Below the pieces are notes generated by a model. That model was not told the DNA's origin. It ran no database searches and saw only the letters and a program-made list of their open reading frames with translations. 64,000 nucleotides of DNA from assembly GCA_001600175.1 (NCBI GenBank), contig BCJC01000001.1, forward strand, positions 2,775,652-2,839,651. The letters are read 5' to 3'. The position numbers and the translations under genes are program-made. Below, piece after piece: positions 1 through 14,359 of this stretch (positions within the stretch are counted from its first letter, which is position 1; each line of letters opens with the position of its first letter). This stretch comes from Erythrobasidium yunnanense. Taxonomy: Eukaryota > Basidiomycota > Cystobasidiomycetes > Erythrobasidiales > Erythrobasidiaceae.

Positions 1-1191
1 GACCAGATGAGCGACTTCCTTCGAAGCTACCTCCTGTTGAACCTCTTTTCTGACTTTCTGTGTCGGAACTTGCTGTCCTACGTAGACACCTTCGTCTTCC
101 TGCTCCTGCTCGTCCTCGCGTTGGACGGCAGTCTGATCCGGATCGTGCTCCAGCTCTGCATCGAACTGATCACCAGCCTCAGAATCACGAGCATGTATTT
201 CAATGTAGTCATCGATAGCTTGTTCGACCGTGGCCGCCTCGAGCTTCTGCTTGTCGATGTCGGCATAGTATTGACGCAGATCTTCTAGACCAGGTACGGG
301 GCAGATTCTGTTGATCTCTCTCGCCCACTTCTCGCTTGCTGGCTCGCTTGCATCACTAGCCGGGTGCTCCTCATCTGCGGGAATATGAGGGATTCCTTGA
401 GAGGGAATGCGCATGACGTGCGTTGGAGCCCTGTCGACGTTCTGCTCGGTGGGAAGATCCATGTTTGTGTGTACATCGCCTATCAGGTCGGAGGGGAAGC
501 GCATGACTTGAGTAGCGGCTCTTGCAATGTTGTTCTTTGTCTTTGGAAGCTCTAGATGAGCGTTCTTGATCGTCTTTGGGCTTCGAATGGGTGCTGCCAT
601 GTTTGTGATAGATGTTTTTCGTGAGACTATGTTGGTGACGAGTCGAGTCTTGGTAGTGGAAGGAGGGGTATTCTTCTTGCTCTTCTTCTTTCCACTTTCG
701 TTCTCATCTTCAGAGTCTCTGGCTCGCTTGGTAACGGTCTTGGGAGGACCAGCTTGAATTCGTATACGATCAGTAGGAATAGACTTCGTGATAATAAGAT
801 ACTTTGACCCACCTATAGCAGCCACAACCTTTTTCATAGCCGAATGTGCAACTGGAGAAGAATGATGATCGTAGGCTTGGGAACGCTCATGGATTTTGGG
901 TTGCGGCGACGAAGACGAGGATGGATTGTTGACTATTTCTTCTATTCCTTTGAATTCTTCATCATCGATCTCATCATACATCTCATTAGAGTTCCTTCGC
1001 GGAAGACTGTGTTCCACTGCTTTTTTTGGTCCGCCTTGTACGTTGTAGCTGGGTGCGGCTTGTTGAGCACTACCGGCATTGAAGGTCCTCGTACGCTGGT
1101 GCGTCATGAATGCAGGAGGCTTCATCTGCTGTTGAATAGCCCCGGTACTAGGTCTAGCTCGCTGTGTGGGCACGGGAGCTGCGTATGCCAT
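1..1191 (-). CDS. Unrecognised low-complexity protein, C-terminus cut off by window edge
   Basis: One reading frame stays open from the ATG at 1189-1191 to the window edge, about 397 codons with no intron needed. The start is the first good ATG (MAYAAPVPTQRARPST); the frame stays open further upstream, so a longer N-terminus or an upstream exon is possible. The protein is hydrophilic: a Pro/Gln-rich N-terminus, a basic stretch near residues 150-180 (KRARDSEDENESGKKKSKK) that could be a nuclear localisation signal, and a very acidic Gln/Glu/Asp-rich part near residues 330-370. I recognise no domain. I considered a cyclin or another cell-cycle regulator because of the basic/acidic layout and short RxxL-like motifs, but nothing diagnostic is visible. 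Function unknown. Confidence 0.6.
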   Translation of the reverse strand, partial: MAYAAPVPTQRARPSTGAIQQQMKPPAFMTHQRTRTFNAGSAQQAAPSYNVQGGPKKAVEHSLPRRNSNEMYDEIDDEEFKGIEEIVNNPSSSSSPQPKIHERSQAYDHHSSPVAHSAMKKVVAAIGGSKYLIITKSIPTDRIRIQAGPPKTVTKRARDSEDENESGKKKSKKNTPPSTTKTRLVTNIVSRKTSITNMAAPIRSPKTIKNAHLELPKTKNNIARAATQVMRFPSDLIGDVHTNMDLPTEQNVDRAPTHVMRIPSQGIPHIPADEEHPASDASEPASEKWAREINRICPVPGLEDLRQYYADIDKQKLEAATVEQAIDDYIEIHARDSEAGDQFDAELEHDPDQTAVQREDEQEQEDEGVYVGQQVPTQKVRKEVQQEVASKEVAHLV

Positions 1192-1602
1192 AGATGAGGG
1201 ACGCGCGTCTGGCGAGCTGTGTTCTGGAGGCGCGTATCTTGATATACTACTGCAGGGTTTGAAACTTCTTAAGACCTCTCTACTACCGCTGAAACGGGAG
1301 AACAAGCGGCGTGCGCGTGACGGCCTCTCCAGAGCACAGAGCGCGAAGCTTCGCGTGGCTGTATAGTGGAATAAGAGAGTCAATATGCAAGCTTGAATGC
1401 TCGTCGAGGGAAGATGGCGGAAGAGAACAAGTTGGACGAAAGAAGAGGGAGGAAAGGAAGAGATGGGAAAATATGAAGGGAGGAGGGGAGGGAAGGAGTA
1501 TGATAGTGAGCCAGGATGATTTGGATATGTATAGACAAGAGACGTGACGTAGATCTATGATACATTGCTACGGCCTTTTCAGGCGTATTTGCCCGCTTGA
1601 GT

Positions 1603-3772
1603 TCAGTGCTCCAATCCACCCAACGCAATGTATTTGATTGTCTGCAGTTACAAACGAAGAAGTCAGACGCTACCTAAAGAGAAGAAACGAGAGAAGCGTA
1701 CCTGGTAGTCGGCCAGACCGTATTTGGAGCCCTCTCGACCGAAACCACTTTCTTTGACCTAAAGAGATCGGGAAAGATATGAGCTGGTGTTTTGTTTTCG
1801 AAGGAAGAGTACTTACACCTCCGAAGGGAATGGAGGCCTGCGAGATGAGGCCGGTGCTGGAAGATGAACCGGAAGGACGAGAAATGTCAGTTTCTTTCAC
1901 TTGCAAGCTTCTTGAAGCCAAACATTTAACGTACTTCACTCCGACCATGCCGACTTCGAGCGCTTCTGCAACTCTCCAGATTCTTCCGATATCGCGGGAG
2001 TAGAAGTAGCCTGCAAGTCCTACGTCCGTATCATTTGCTTTTTGTATAACTTCGGATTCAGAGTCGAATCTATACAGAGCAGCGACGGGGCCTGTTACGA
2101 GGAAGAAGGGAAAAAGTCAGCTGACTATGTCCTGTTTCTCGAGTCATTAGTTGCATGACTCACCGAAAGTCTCATCATCATCGATAGCGCAACTCTGTAC
2201 GTCCGTCAATATCGTAGGCTGGAAGAAGTTTTCTCCCAAATCCTTCAATCTATTACCACCCAAAAGGACTTTTGCTCCCTTCGCAATGGCATCTTTGACA
2301 TGTGCTTCAGTTTTGTCGACTGCGCGTGAGTGGATCAGAGGACCGTGCGTGATGCCCTCTTCGAAGCCATTCCCGACTTTGAACGCATCGACCTTTTCGG
2401 CTAAGCGGGATGCAAACTCGTCGTAGACTGAATTGTGGACGTAGATTCTGGAAGCAATAGCTTTTAGCGCAATCCTACGGTGCCGTGAAGCCAAGAAGGC
2501 GGCTTACCTGTTTGCGCACACGCAGGTCTGGCCTGATTGTCTGAACTTGCATGCGATAGCTCCTTGTACAGCTGCATCTATATCCGCATCCTCGAAGACT
2601 GGCGCACAAAACACGAAATATGTCAGTCTCTGAGGACATTGTTTATTCAAGCAAGATATCGACCCACCGATGAACGGAGCATTTCCACCCAATTCAAAGC
2701 TCAACTTCTTCAGCGTTTGCGCAGATTGGCTCATCAAGATCTTGCCTACGCCCGTCGAGCCTGTGAAGGTGACTTTCTTGATTACCTTGTTCTCGCAGAT
2801 CTCTTTGCCGACATCTTTCGTATGCTTGTCTGTAGTGACCACATTCACTACGCCTGGTGGGATGCCGGCGCGGTCGCAGAGCTCGACCATCGCGAGCATC
2901 GAGAAGGGCGTCTCGGCGGGTGCTGCGAGGAGCAGAAGCATCGATTTAGCTCACGAGAGCAATTTGGAAGAGGATCGAGAAGGAAGCGTACCCTTCATGA
3001 CAACTGTGCAGCCTGCTGCAAGTGCTGCTCCGAGCTTCCGGCCTGCCATAGCGGACTACGACTCCAAGTCAGCCTATATCCCGGTCAGATTTGTTTATCT
3101 TCTCGTACCGGGAAGTTCCAAGGTCTTTGATAAACAGTCAGTACGAAACACTGAAGATAGAAGAGCAGGACAACTCACGTAATGATACCGCATGGCCCGA
3201 TGGGCTGCTTGATGACTACTGACCGGATGTTCTTCATTGGATGAGGGATGATATCACCTGTGTCTCTCAACGCATCTCCCGCAAACCACTCTATGAAGCT
3301 TGCAGAGTAGGTGACTTCTCCCTTCGAGTCTGCCAGAGGTTTCCCGTTCTCCAATGTACATATCTGAGCCAGATCACTTGCGTTGTCTGTCATTAGCTTG
3401 AACAGCTTGAGCATGAGATCGTGTCGCTCTCGAGCTGTTGTTTTCGACCATGTCTTAAATGCTTTGTGAGCGGCTTCTATGGCCTGCCGGGTCTCTTGTA
3501 CGCCCATCTCTGGACATTGTCCTATCTCCTTGCCATTGGAGGGGTCTACGAGGTCACTCGGTCAGCTTCGAATGCCATCGAACAAGCTGGGGGCAAGCGA
3601 GCCCACCAGTGACGGCAAAGGTCTCGCCCGAGCTGGCCTTGATCCATTTGCCCTCGATGTAGCCCTGGTCTTTCCAGAGTCCGGTGTCGTTGAGCTGTCA
3701 GTCCACTGAATATCAGCTATATCTTTAGGCCTGATGACCGAGCCCAGCCCGGACCTTGAGAGTTGAAGCCAT
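1603..3772 (-). CDS. UGA2: Succinate-semialdehyde dehydrogenase, NAD(P)+ dependent
   Basis: An aldehyde dehydrogenase of the SSADH branch, which oxidises succinic semialdehyde to succinate in the GABA shunt. Visible family marks are the cofactor-loop motif FTGSTGVGK, the glutamate motif FELGGNAPF, and the catalytic cysteine in [13 protein letters not shown]. The C-terminal motif [16 protein letters not shown] is joined across an intron whose donor is GGT|GTAAGT. At least seven short introns are needed. Examples are ATGGCTTCAACTCTCAAG|GT near the start, VT|DPSNGKE, and [15 protein letters not shown], where the protein ends. The start at 3770-3772 gives MASTLK and then [15 protein letters not shown], with no clear mitochondrial presequence, so a cytosolic location is likely. 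The gene is head to head with the GST gene, 266 bases apart. The family is certain; the exact substrate is inferred from similarity to SSADH rather than other aldehyde dehydrogenases. Confidence 0.88.
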
Positions 3773-4038
3773 TCTGAAGGTGAAGCTGTATCTGGTATAT
3801 GCTGTCGGGATGATGCGCCTTGTTGCTGAGAGTGTTGACCGCAGTAGCATCGGTCTAAAGACAAGCTGTATACAGCTTTATAACACTTTCAAGACTCGGG
3901 TAAAGGCAGCTGACCCTCCCTTATGCGAGGCAGGGTGGAGACAAGTATAGGAATTGCCGATCTTCAAGACGCATGTAAGCAGCTTTCAAGCAATTGTAAC
4001 ACTTTGATTAACACAATCTCATTGATCATTCAAACATC

Positions 4039-5357
4039 ATGTCTGGCGCTGTAGAACCAAGAAAGCCCATCAAGCTGTGAGAGCGAGAGAAGCGCGTCAT
4101 GAAGAGCTAGCTGATACCTTTGGCCTGCAGATACAGTGAGGAAACACTGCTACTAATGTTCCTATATACTGACAATAGACCATTGCTACTAACCAGCCGT
4201 CGGTACATAGACTGAGTGCTACTCCGATGGTCGACATGCCGGCTGAGGCATCGATCACAGGTACCCCTAATGGCGTAGTCGCTTCCATCCTGCTCGAAGA
4301 GCTCAAAGCAGTCTACAAGGACTTTGACTATGAAGCAACTGCGATAAGCTTCAGCAAGAACGAGCAGAAGGAGGAGTGCGCCCGCGTCGATGCGTGTCTC
4401 CGGCAATTGCAGGCTTCTGACCCGCTACTCTTCGCAGCTGGTTCTTGAAGATCAACCCGAAGTGAATGAGGAGCAGTGTCGACTGGAACCTAGCTGAAGC
4501 CTTGTCGTAGCGGCCGCATCCCTACTATCGTCGATCCCAACCGCAATGACTTTGCAGTCTTCGAGACTTCTGCTATCTTGCAGTATTTGGTCGTCCGTGC
4601 GTGACTACATCCCGCATACGTCTGCATCTTCCAGGCTAAAAGACAGGCTCTATTCAGACTATGATCCGGAAGGCCACTTCCACTTCAGAGGGCAGTCCGA
4701 CAGAGAGAGCGAGATTATTCAGTGGATGTTCTTCGCTCACGGTGGTATCGGACCCATGCAAGGTAGCCCTTTATTACTTCCCCCAAGATCCCTCGACCGA
4801 TTGAACCGTTTCCGTAGGCCAAGCGAACCACTTCAACCGCTATGCACCTGAGAAGATCCAGTATGGAATCGACAGATATGTAAACGAGACTATCAGACTC
4901 TACAAGGTTCTCGACAAGCAGCTCGAAGGACGAGACTTCCTGGTAGGAGAAGGGAAAGGCAAATACTCGATTGCGGACATCAAATGTGTCAGCTGGGTCT
5001 TCTGGTCGCAGTGGGCTGGTGAGCCTGGACCCCCTTTTGACGAAAATAGTACTAGTCTGATAAATCCCGTAAACTAGGCATCAAGAACAAGGACAAGCCA
5101 AAGAACGTCCAAGCCTGGCAAGACAGGATCTATGCTCGCGAAGCCGTGAAGAAGGGACTTGTGAGCTATCACTACCTAACCCTCACGTCCACTCCTGCTG
5201 ATGTTTGCGGACGTACTAGGACGTACCCTCGCACAACGATCTTCTAGACAAGCTTCTCGACCCTGACTTTGAGACAAAGTATGCTGAAGAAGCTGATAAA
5301 CACGCCAAGCAGTCTGCTGCATGGGTCCAGAAGGGCATGAAGGACGATAAAAAGTGA
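4039..5357 (+). CDS. Ure2/YghU-like glutathione S-transferase
   Basis: A thioredoxin-fold GST. After MSGAVEPRKPIKLYS comes the N-terminal thioredoxin-like segment (TPNGVVASILLEELK), then INPNGRIPTIVDPN and FETSAILQYL, the usual glutathione-site region. An alpha-helical C-terminal half follows (HFNRYAPEKIQYGIDRYVNE, FLVGEGKGKYSIADI), and the protein ends GMKDDKK. This layout matches the Ure2p-type and bacterial YghU-type GSTs that act as glutathione transferases or disulfide reductases. About eight introns are needed. The second exon appears to be only five bases (4131-4135, ATACA), completing KL-Y-S and restoring the frame; without it the join runs straight into a stop. Likely cytosolic. The exact electrophile substrate cannot be read from the sequence. 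Confidence 0.85.
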
Positions 5358-5566
5358 GGAAGCTATGCCAATCTCCCAACACTTTCTGGAGAAGATGATG
5401 TTGAGCAAGATACGAAGCAGACACAAGCTTTAGGAAGAGATGAAAGAAATTGTAGCAGCTACAGAGCAATGATACGTTACACAGTTACTCAAAGAAACAC
5501 TAAAAGTACGAAATGCACTGATACGTCTAATACTGCTGATTTTATCGCCCCTGGTCCAAGCAATGC

Positions 5567-8089
5567 CTACACGGTGGTGTTTCTGCGAACCAAGGTATCA
5601 AGCATTCTCCGCAACTGCTTGTTCTCCTCTTCCAGTGCTTTCATTTTCGAGTCCGCTTGATCCGTCCTCGTTCTCTGATGATCGTGAAGACTGCTGTGGC
5701 TGCTTCGAGGTATCCTACTGACATCACTCGTACCTCCTTCTGATCGAGTCTGTCCAGGCCCGAAGAGAGGTGAGAGCATAGGATTGCTTGAGGCAGGACT
5801 CAGTTTCGGAGGTGTTTTGGGCGCTATGTTTCTAGATAGGAGCGTCTTGTACGGTGGGAAGTACGATGTGGCATAATGATCTTCTTCCTGGACCGTTGGC
5901 TTTCGATTTGCATCAGTCTCAGCGATAGGAATCTGCTTTGTCACTAAAGGTGTGGGAGGGCGAGAAATCCAGTCGAATTGCGAGGATACCGATAGGGGGT
6001 TGGAAGCTTGCGCGTCGTCAATCCCTTTCAGAGGAGAATTTGTACTGAGGTACAATCTTCTACTCGGACTGCTCCTTCCTTCCTGACTACCATTAGAGAG
6101 GCCAGATGAAGCCAGGGATTTGTCGAGAAAGATGTCTCGAATTCTAGCATTACGATCCTTCCTTGCCGCTCTTGGTGTCTGCGTAGTCGAAGTACCGCTG
6201 TCTATACTTCTCATACTCTGTTTCATGATAGACTCGTATAGCGCACCACTCCTCGTGATACTTCCCGTCGAAGATGCGAAAGTCATGCTACTGTGAACAT
6301 CTTGAGGCAGCATAGGAACAGCCGGGACATCTTCAGCCGCATGTCCGTCTGTTGAGCCAAGTGCTTCCAAACAATCTTCTTTCCATGTAGATAAGCGATG
6401 ATCCAATTCCTTCTCCAGATCCGAGAGAATCGAAACGTTGTCCTGCTTCTCCATCGGTTCTAGCGATTTGCGAAGATCGAAAGCAGCCTCATCTTGCATG
6501 AAGTCGGCGGGAAATCCGGTCGTAGAGGGGGTATCGGTCCTGCTCGCATCTTCCGCTTTCTCGTGAGATGCTATATCAGATAGGTTGGCGTATCCACTGT
6601 CGTCTCTGGGCAGCTTCTTCGACTCCCCTTCGTGTTCTTCCGCATTAAGCGAGACAATGATCCCCTCCTCGATGGATGTCTCTGAAACCTCCTCTTCCTC
6701 ATCGAGGTCTTCACAGTCGGTGATCCTGCGCAGTCTTCCGGGCACCCTCTGGATTAGCTTATTTGATTGTAGACTAGCACCTGTATCTGGTCTCTCCGAA
6801 GCACCAGTATTGGGTCGTCCAAATGTACCGGCTGTCGTCGGCCGCATGTTGATTGGCTTGACAAGAAGTCTGCTTGGTAGGGCGACAGGCTGCTCTACCG
6901 GTGTTACTGGGGATGGAAGGGTGGGACTGGGAGGTAGCGCTACCGGACTCGGAGTGGACGACCTAGACTCGAGATAGGGCAGACTCGATTTTGTAGCCTC
7001 TCTCACACGTACATAACCTCTTTCGCTGCCTGCAAGCGGCTCCACTAGATCTGCTGGAAGCTGCGGAACGGGTTTGCGCAAGACAGGGCTGATCGGTCGT
7101 TGAAGTTTGGCGCGAGAGATGGACATGGCAGCGCCACGTAGTGAAGAAGGTGATCTGATGGATGGCAGAGGTGAAGGCGGTAGGCTGGGATGTACTTTGC
7201 TGGAATATGTGCTATGTCTCGGATAGATTGTCTCATTGTTGAGTAGACGGCTGGGACTTGGCGAGGGAGGCATTGATCCAGTTCTGGAATGAGAGTAGAG
7301 GTCTGGATTGGAGCGACTTCGGCTGGGAGTGGGCGAAGTTGGCACGATCAGAGACCGCCGATTACCAGGCACGGGTGTGTAAGAAGTTTCCGCCATTATG
7401 TCTGAGATATCCTGTTGCGCTGCTTGGTAGAGCATACTCATTGAAGGAGACTTGGTCATCTCCCGCGGTAGGGGAGAGCGTGGAACTGCCTCCTCTTCGA
7501 CAAAGGTAGGGCCGGGAAGAGGCGAAGAGCCATGCTTTTCGTGCTTTGAGCTATTGCCCATACGGAAGAGTGTTGACAGTGCAGGGAAAGACCGCTTGCT
7601 CCTGACCCTTCTGAGACCAGGCTGACCATCTTGATGCAAGTTGGTTTCGCCGAGCAGCTTTTGCGGTTTTGCTAGATTGGGAGGTGCCGAATGTTCCTCT
7701 TCGGATGCAGTAGGTGGACCAAGTATGTCTACGCGAGACTGTCTTCTCCTGAAGAGTCTGCTGAATGCATTCCTGCGTAGAGAAGCGGAGGTCGAGGGAG
7801 CGGGTGAGAAAGCTCTATCGAGATTACTGGGCGCTTCCAAAGTGCTTTGACGGCCCGTAGAAGCTGGAGGATCGCTGCGCTCTGGTATTCGACAAAGCAT
7901 CAGCTCCGTCCTTCATGATGCTGCGTTGTACTAAGACTCGCCTTGCTGACGGTACCCCGCTTTGACGCTTTGCATGCTTGTTGCTTTCCGCAGAGGTGGT
8001 GCTGCAGGAGAGGTAGTGACTTGAGGCACCCCTTGGACCAGAGTACGCGACTTTGGCCGCTTCCGAATCTGCAGAGATTGCGTCGACAT
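5567..8089 (-). CDS. Ser/Pro-rich protein with short C-terminal coiled coil
   Basis: The main exon is a frame of about 775 codons, preceded by a first exon starting at the ATG at 8087-8089 (MSTQSLQIRKRPKSRT). The junction that keeps the frame uses a GC donor (CAA G|GCGAGT) and a CCAG acceptor near 7883; a weak GT donor a few bases upstream is the alternative. The protein is mostly disordered, rich in Ser, Pro, Arg and Thr, with many proline-directed Ser/Thr sites (SPSPSRLL, PPSPTLPSPVTP). It ends in a short heptad-like helix (MKALEEENKQLRRMLDTLV). This looks like a regulatory or scaffold protein, possibly cytoskeletal or cell-cycle related, but I recognise no domain and assign no function. 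Confidence 0.75.
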
Positions 8090-9319
8090 CCTGTAGTGGT
8101 GAGTCTGAGCAGGATTGGAAGATTGGAAGATGGAAGAAGATGGAAGAAGAAGTAAACAAAGAGCAGATCCCTTGCGCGAAATGGAGAAGTCCGAGGAAAG
8201 GAGGTGAAAGTCAGGGCGGACAGGGGTTGGTTCTTGTTTTTGGAAACATAACATCAAACATCGAGAAGAGAGTTTAACAGCACATCATTTGCCCTCCGCG
8301 AATAGCAATATTCGGTTGCGTTGCATTCGAAAAAGCAGAAAAACACAGGAAACCCCGCTTACACGACATCAATCTGCTGGACTTACTGCATTGTTTGAAT
8401 GTACTGCGAGAACCAGCGCCTCGAGACTTACCTGTCAAGCCCTGCTTGGTTGGGCATCGGAGCTTGTCAGTTGCAAAGTTGAGCATGCAGAGTTGGAGGT
8501 CTTCAAGGCTTCCGGTTTCAAAATAGCTTCCCTTATGAGATGTCGGGATCGCCTTGACTCGCTGGTGCTGCTACGCCTGATAGGGCCAGCTCGGTGTGCG
8601 GCAAAGGCTTTGAGCCTAGATTTTGGTAGCTTCAACGTCAAGCTGTGCGACCAGGCATCTTGCTTTACGATACTGCAGCAACATCCAGGCTCCACGGTAA
8701 GCCAAGAGCGCCTTGCCTGTTGGCAGCGATTTGTCGCCAGAAGTAGCTGGTGCGATGTGGTTCGCGGCAAAGACGCAGGGCGGTCGATGTTCAGCTTGTA
8801 TCCTGAACCTACTTGAGAAAGCCATCCTTCCGTCTTCTCATCTTCCTCTCGCGAAGGACAGGAACTTGCAACGAAAGCTTGTGAAAACATAGAAAGGCTT
8901 GGATTGACAACTTGACAATATTGAGGGTTTGTGAGTTTGTTTGAGATTACACAAAAGCACTTGAGGTTCAGGAAATAGATCATCTGTATTTTGTTTACCT
9001 TGATATCGAGGTGGGATGGCATTGAAGGAGTTGAAAGCGGCACAGGAGCACATCCATCTGAAGTCTACGAGCTATGAACCTTCTCCTCTTTCCAAGACTG
9101 GTCTTCCTTCTTCTGTCTACCATCATCCACTTGAAAAGGTCGGTAACGGGAGAAAGAGAGGGATCGAGCGTTTCAAACATTCTTGAGTCTGCTTATCCTT
9201 TGAATCAGTCTTGTTTTCTGTATAGTAAAAAGAGGGTATGCATGAATAAGGTGATCGAATGGCACATACCCTTGTGAACTTTCGATAAAGCTTGCAAGGG
9301 AATCTGCAGCTTTGGTTTC
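8090..9319. other. Long stretch between two minus-strand genes, no gene supported
   Basis: About 1.2 kb with overlapping open frames on both strands: a plus frame at 8289-8816 and a minus frame at 8435-9043. Both lack an ATG at their 5' end and resemble no family I know. A 61-codon minus frame at 8995-9180 starts with ATG (MFETLDPSLSPVTD) and is basic near its middle, but it is too short to judge. The part next to 8089 holds a purine-rich run of GGAAGA-type repeats (about 8110-8150) that probably lies in the 5' leader of the Ser/Pro-rich gene. The rest may be long UTRs or a spliced non-coding RNA. Confidence 0.4.
8108..8150. repeat. Imperfect GGAAGAT/GGAAGAA purine repeat
   Basis: The plus strand reads a run of TGGAAGA units with A/T changes just upstream of the minus-strand start codon at 8089. 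On the gene's own strand this is a pyrimidine-rich CTTCC tract, as is common in fungal 5' leaders and promoters. It may vary in length between strains. No coding role is seen. Confidence 0.55.
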
Positions 9320-10375
9320 TCAATATCTGTCGTCACGGCCGTACCTATCATCCCTGTCGTCTCTTCTTCTGGGAGGAGAATCGTCTCTGCGTCTTCTGTC
9401 GTCGTAGTCATCTCGTCTTCGGTAATCTCTGTCATCTCTGTCGTAGTCTCTGTCTCTTCCTCCTCCGTATCCACCGCCTCGACCGCCGAAGCCTCTTCCG
9501 CCATCGCGGTCATCGCGTCTGTATCTATCGCGGTCATCACGACGAGGTGGGCCTCGGTCATCGAATCTTCGACCACCACCACCGCCTCCCTGAGTCTTGA
9601 AACCCATGTATTCGCCTGGTGTAGACTGATGAGGCTTCTGGGTCTGCGAGAAGGCTACTCGGATGTTCCGGCCGTGTAGCTCCTGCAACACCGCTCATTG
9701 TCAGTTTTGTAATCGCTGAAGCTGAAACTGTCCACGCACAATGCCGTTGAGCTTCTCGATGCACATCTTAGCGTCATCTTCAGTGGCCATAGTAACGAAG
9801 CCGAATCCACGAGATCGCTCGGACTGTAAGCTAGGGATCAGCTCTACGTTGACGCGGACATGTAGTCAATATTCAAACCTACTCTCTGATCGTAGACGAC
9901 TACAGCCTTCTCGACCTTGCCGTATCGAGCAAACTCGTCCTCGAGGTCGACATCCCTTGTTCTGATGGAGAGACCAAAGCATCCAAGTACATTTGAAGGA
10001 GGAGCCTCTTGCTGGAAACGTGGCTAAGCGTCAGTAAGAATGCAACCAGTTTTGTCAGGACATTCGATTTTCCAGAACATGGCGGGAAAAGGAATGTGGG
10101 AATGGTAGACTGACGTTTCTGCCTGGAGGAGGAGGAGGGGGTCTTCTTCGTGGTGAAGCATCTCGCTCTCTTCGTCTGTCATCTGGACTACGCTCGCGCT
10201 CTCGCTCTCGCTCGCGGTCGCCGTCTCTTCCAGCTGGGCTGCCGCTGCCTGGCGCTCCTCCAGCTTCTCTGCCAAACTCGTCTTCTCCTCGTCGTTCTGG
10301 CGCTGGCGAGCGTTGTCGGTCGTAGCCATTACCTTCGCCGCCTTCAGCGGGCGCTCCTGCGTCGTAGTTTGACAT
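9320..10375 (-). CDS. Transformer-2-like SR/RGG RNA-binding protein
   Basis: One RRM flanked by low-complexity arms, the layout of Tra2-type splicing regulators. The N-terminal arm ([19 protein letters not shown]) leads into an arginine-rich block with RE/RD repeats and a polyproline run. The RRM follows: RNP2-like VLGCFGLSI, then [23 protein letters not shown]1-like SRGFGFVTM, and the final strand [14 protein letters not shown]. The C-terminal arm is rich in Gly, Arg and Asp (RGG and [13 protein letters not shown]-type repeats) and ends [10 protein letters not shown]. At least three introns are needed, including one inside the RRM after VVYDQR. The likely role is nuclear pre-mRNA splicing or mRNP assembly. 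The start is a clear ATG at 10373-10375. Confidence 0.85.
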
Positions 10376-10702
10376 TTTCTGGCTTTTTCAAGGAAAAGTT
10401 CAGTTGAACGGAGCAGAAAGGGCAAACGTCAAAGGCGGCATTAAACAAGCGTCTGAAAGGTTTCGTATACATCAAACCAAGTGGTTGTAGATGTGTGTTG
10501 CGATAGCGTGTGACGCTCTTGCGCAGTCCGATGCTGCTTACTCGACGGGAAAGAATACTCGCTGCTATTGGCTGTACATCGACAATATGACAAATCGAAA
10601 TCGAAGACCGGAGCACAGTTGAAGTCTGCTGCACTATATGTCCAGAACTCGTCTGCCTCGAGACCCTCCGCCTGAGCCTGAGATGACGAGATCGGGAATC
10701 AA
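10376..10702. other. Spacer between Tra2-like and DinB-like genes
   Basis: About 330 bases with no supported gene. It should hold the promoter and 5' leader of the Tra2-like gene and the 3' UTR of the DinB-like gene, both on the minus strand. I see no clear motif. Confidence 0.5.
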
Positions 10703-11498
10703 TCACAACTTCACCTTCCCGGCTGCTTTCTCTGCACTTTTCTCCATCTCTGCAGGCGACATATTATCGCTATCTTTCGCCTTCGATACCTCCCGGAATG
10801 CCAGAGTACTTGGTGCCACACCAAACTTGGGCGAAAGCTCCAGTCCAATTTCGCCAGTAGCGATAACCTTGAGGAGACTGAAGTGATGGATAGCGTGGAG
10901 CGCAACGAACCATAGCTATCATCGAAAAACTCAGAAGCTGCCCAAACAAACAGGGAAAATCCTGCTCACCTCGCGGCCAAATGAGGTGTCAAATTCTTGG
11001 TGGTAAGGAGTGAGGGCAGTGAGACGAATAGGCTTGTCAAGAGCAGTCTTGGCGACAACTCTGCTCAATTGCTGGTCCATATTACGGAAGACGTCCAGGG
11101 CAGCTTTAGGGTCTGTTTCCATGTCCAGCAGGCGCACGCGGATGTCGTAGTTGAGATCCAGAGGTGTACTCTTCGCTTTGCTACTCGATGCAGCGTCCAT
11201 GAGCAGCCGATAGTGATCCAGGGAGTGCCTTAGGTGTTTCCCGATGGTGCTGCCGGGTATATACTGCGATTCATGGGTCATGATCCTGTTCATCAACGCT
11301 TCAGTATACTGATGTACGTATGCTGTCCGCTTGCTCCGAGGTTTCTAACCTTTCGCCATCATCCCTGGAAATCACCTGTTCCAGAAACTGACAAGCTTGC
11401 TGCAGTAAGGCCGACGCTACATGGCGCAGAGCTTCTGCTGATTCGCGGTCATTGTGAGAGGTGTTCATGCTTGTGCTGGGATGCTGCGAGCCTTGCAT
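10703..11498 (-). CDS. DinB-like four-helix metalloprotein
   Basis: Starts at MQGSQHPSTSMNTSHNDRES and joins three exons: ...VISRDDGER, then IMTHESQYIPGSTIGKHLRH, then LWFVALHAIHHFSLLK, ending near AEKAAGKVKL. The pattern TIGKHLRHSLDHYRLL ... HQEFDTSFGRE ... LHAIHHF fits the DinB/YfiT superfamily, where three histidines (one in helix 2 and an HxxxH-type pair in helix 3) bind a metal. Here the candidates are the His of SLDH and the two of HAIHHF. Members are often thiol-dependent transferases, but fungal ones are uncharacterised. About 220 residues, cytosolic by lack of any signal. Function beyond the fold is unknown. Confidence 0.8.
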
Positions 11499-11691
11499 GT
11501 TAATCTTTTGTCAGAATGCGTAAGAGGCAGAGAGGGTCGCGCGAAGTCTGTTTGATGCGAGATTCCTCAACAGTACATCTCTTATATAGCTTTTATAACA
11601 TTGTAGGTTACCAAGTGCAGCGGCTCAGCTTTATAACGATAATGACAACACATCGGAAGCCACGGATAACGAATCTAAGCACTAATCGAGT

Positions 11692-14295
<2,604 letters not shown>

Positions 14296-14359
14296 GCTGG
14301 GTTGCGCGAAAGAAGAGATGACTTCTGACTCCCATCCGACTTGTGACTATTACCACGCA

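Noticed and set aside
1-1191. Cyclin identity for the truncated first gene
   Set aside because: No cyclin box is visible in the window and no clear destruction box; the composition alone is not enough.
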